Shown here piece after piece: positions 62,022 to 64,000 of a DNA stretch of 64,000 bases. Made by a program: the position numbers and the translations under genes. Position 1 is the first letter of the stretch. Each line of letters opens with the position of its first letter. The notes under the pieces are model-generated. The model was given only the letters and a program-made list of their open reading frames with translations. It was not told the origin of the DNA and did not search any database. The DNA is from JAWRCU01 sp033542235 (lineage in GTDB: Bacteria > Pseudomonadota > Alphaproteobacteria > Rhizobiales > Rhizobiaceae), in contig NZ_JAWRCU010000005.1 of the NCBI RefSeq assembly GCF_033542235.1, positions 434,001-498,000 of the forward strand, read 5' to 3'.

Positions 62022-63800
62022 TTACAACCGCTCGAGCGTGAGCATGCCGGGATCGCCGCGCCAAGCCTTGGCGAGTTCCTGCGATTCCTTTTGCTCGGCA
62101 GCCGCATCCCCCTTCGCCTTCGCTACCTCCTTGAGCCCGTAGAGAACCCAGGCGCTTTTCCGCTCACGTTCCGATGCCGCATTGAACTCCTTCTCGGCCT
62201 CGTCCGGATGCCCTGTCTTCAAGAGAGCGGCGCCAAGAGACTGCCTTACTGGATAGTACCAGTAAGGCGGCTCCGTGTAAGGGATCGTGTCTTGAGTATC
62301 GGCAGCCTTTCTCAGGGCATCCACGGCCGCGTTCTGATCACCCTCGGCCTGTGCGGCGCGCGCAAGAACGATGTCGCCGGCGACCGCCAGCACCGGCCGC
62401 GCGGGGACACGCCAGGCATCCAGTTCCGACCAGTCCGTGTCCGTTGCGATGCGCTGAATGGCGTCTGCTTCCGCGCGCGCGGCGGCTGCATCTTTCTTGG
62501 CCGCGAATGCAGTTCCTCTCGCATAATGCCACATCGCCTTCACATAAGGTGGCGCGCCCGCAGGATCGGGCATGGCGAGGATCTTGTCCGGATCCGCATA
62601 CTGGGCCCACGCGTAGTATGGTGCTGCCTTTACCGGCTGGGCGATCGGTATTGCGGTTGCCACATCGTTGCTCAGCCATTTGTCGAGCTTGTCTGCCTGC
62701 TCGAGGACTGTCTTGCGGTCTCCCAGAAGCTGAGCCGAAACCAGCACGAAGTGGATGTTGTGGGAATAGTAGCCGATCGGATAGACGCCGACCGCGCCCG
62801 TCTGGGTGAGGTAGTTCTCGTCGACTTTCGAGGCTGCCTTGTTGGTCTCCATCGAGTCCGCATAGCGGCCGAGGCGAAAGTAGATATGGCTCGGCATGTG
62901 GACGATGTGCCCGGCTCCAGGCATGAGCGCGGCGAGCCGGTCGGCATAGGGCTCCGCTCGCTCCGGACGATCTGACGCTTCGACGAGATGAATGTAGAGG
63001 TGCATAGCCCAGGGGTGATTGGGGCTCTTCGCCAGAACACCTTCCAGACGCTTCTGGATATCGGCAGCCCGCCCCTTCGGCTCCATACCGCCCGGTTGCC
63101 AATAGTCCCAGGGCTGCGTGTCCATCTCCGCTTCGGCCGCAAGCACTGCCAGTTCCAGATCATCGGGATATTTGTCCGACAGGGCTGCCATTGCGTCGGC
63201 AAAGGCGGCGTCGAGCTTCAGCCGTTCCGCATTCGGGTCATCGGAATATCGCGCAGCCACCGCCTCGATCAGCCCCCTCTCCTTTCCGCTCGCCCCGCCC
63301 GCAAGTGCCTGCGCCTTACGCAGCGCCGCAATCGCGGGCGCGTTAGCATCGGGCGACATTGGCACGTTGATATTGGGACCGAGCACCAGGGCCTCGCCGA
63401 GGAAGCAGAGGGCGCAGTTCGGATCGAGCCGTTGCGCCTTGCGGAACGCCCGCTGTGCTTCAGCGTGGTTGAAGTTTGCAGCAAGCCGCAGGCCCTGATC
63501 GAAATATGCCTGCGCTTCCGTGTTGTTCGTGCTGATCGGATAGGTCAGCGACCCCAGGTCGTTCCAAAGCGGCGGTTCAGCCTCCTCATAAGCCTTGGCG
63601 GCTTCAGCAGGTTGCAGCCGAGGCGCAACAGCGGCAAACATGCAATGTGCGATCCCAAGAGCATCTGACGACTGCGCCTTCACAGCCTTGGGAGGCTGGA
63701 CGGAACCGTGAGTGACAAACGCGATGGCTACGCCAGTCCCAAGACCGGCGAAGGCGAGCGCGACTACTCCCGCACGCGGCAGGACGTGGCGCAATCTCAT
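62022..63800 (-). CDS. Exported TPR (tetratricopeptide) repeat protein
   Basis: The 592-residue protein has a signal or anchor segment (about 8–30), then several TPR-like helical pairs: SNNTEAQAYFDQGLRLAAN-like spacing near residue 90, AEAQRAFRKAQRLDPNCALC, and later repeats down to TGHPDEAEKEFNAASE. HLVEASDRPERAEPYADRLA and HIVHMPSHIYFRLGRYADSM are conserved-looking blocks. Role unknown; likely a periplasmic scaffold. The start at 63800 has GGGGAGG before it. Confidence 0.8.
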   Translation of the reverse strand: MRLRHVLPRAGVVALAFAGLGTGVAIAFVTHGSVQPPKAVKAQSSDALGIAHCMFAAVAPRLQPAEAAKAYEEAEPPLWNDLGSLTYPISTNNTEAQAYFDQGLRLAANFNHAEAQRAFRKAQRLDPNCALCFLGEALVLGPNINVPMSPDANAPAIAALRKAQALAGGASGKERGLIEAVAARYSDDPNAERLKLDAAFADAMAALSDKYPDDLELAVLAAEAEMDTQPWDYWQPGGMEPKGRAADIQKRLEGVLAKSPNHPWAMHLYIHLVEASDRPERAEPYADRLAALMPGAGHIVHMPSHIYFRLGRYADSMETNKAASKVDENYLTQTGAVGVYPIGYYSHNIHFVLVSAQLLGDRKTVLEQADKLDKWLSNDVATAIPIAQPVKAAPYYAWAQYADPDKILAMPDPAGAPPYVKAMWHYARGTAFAAKKDAAAARAEADAIQRIATDTDWSELDAWRVPARPVLAVAGDIVLARAAQAEGDQNAAVDALRKAADTQDTIPYTEPPYWYYPVRQSLGAALLKTGHPDEAEKEFNAASERERKSAWVLYGLKEVAKAKGDAAAEQKESQELAKAWRGDPGMLTLERL

Positions 63801-64000
63801 TTGAACCTCCCCTGGCCTTTTCATCCTCGGAAAAGCCTGAATCGCCGGAGAACGCGGGCAATCGTCGCGAGCATCAAGGGTCGCTCGCCAAATGCCATCT
63901 TATATCACGAATCGCTAATTTAACAAAGCGCGCAATAATTCACCCACGCACTGCTGAACCGACAACGTCGATGCCGCCGAGGAGGTATGGCGGAGATTGC

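Noticed and set aside
63380..63430. Haem-binding CxxCH motif in the TPR protein
   Set aside because: The sequence is CALCF, which lacks the required His.

Overview
The window reads as chromosomal DNA of a high-GC alphaproteobacterium of the order Rhizobiales, most likely Mesorhizobium or a close relative in the Phyllobacteriaceae. This is inferred from gene content and order: gyrA–GNAT–coaD–two cyclophilins–queA–tgt, glnB–glnA, matB, BA14K-type and Arg/His/Tyr-rich small exported proteins, a DUF1476 protein, and promoters that fit the alphaproteobacterial general-stress sigma factor EcfG. No database search was possible.

Region 1 (1–5.2 kb) holds the tail of an Rnk/GreA-like protein, a TRIC-family membrane protein, and a 956-residue protein made of two almost identical 409-residue tandem units. 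A broken remnant of a third relative lies just upstream of it.

Region 2 (5.2–27.7 kb) is an exopolysaccharide locus of Wzx/Wzy type. It has a priming sugar transferase, glycosyltransferases, an FkbM methyltransferase, a NodB-type deacetylase, an ExoF-like export protein, a BY-kinase-like protein that has lost its nucleotide-binding motifs, a polymerase/ligase, a flippase, a DUF4091 (GH123-like) protein overlapping a chain-length determinant, a UDP-sugar dehydrogenase, a uronate epimerase and an AsnB amidotransferase. Read together, the set predicts a uronic-acid-containing, possibly amidated, polymer.

Region 3 (28–36.7 kb) has an ftsH paralogue, matB, a yqiJ/yqiK (flotillin) pair, an IS481-type transposase remnant lying against a tRNA-Lys gene, and two small exported proteins. 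Each of the two small genes is preceded by a GGAAC-N17-CGTT promoter.

Region 4 (36.8–48.6 kb) has a glpR–glpD–glpK unit with palindromic candidate operators, a LuxR-type regulator, a PLP-dependent decarboxylase, and a complete Anbu-type operon (ATP-grasp, alpha-E, transglutaminase, proteasome-like peptidase).

Region 5 (48.6–64 kb) is housekeeping: tgt, queA, a RibD-like reductase behind a perfect 25-bp palindrome, two cyclophilins, coaD, an unlisted 43-aa membrane ORF, a GNAT gene overlapping the end of gyrA, a bifunctional NAD(P)HX repair enzyme, glnB–glnA behind a sigma-54 promoter candidate, a DUF1476 gene and a large TPR protein.
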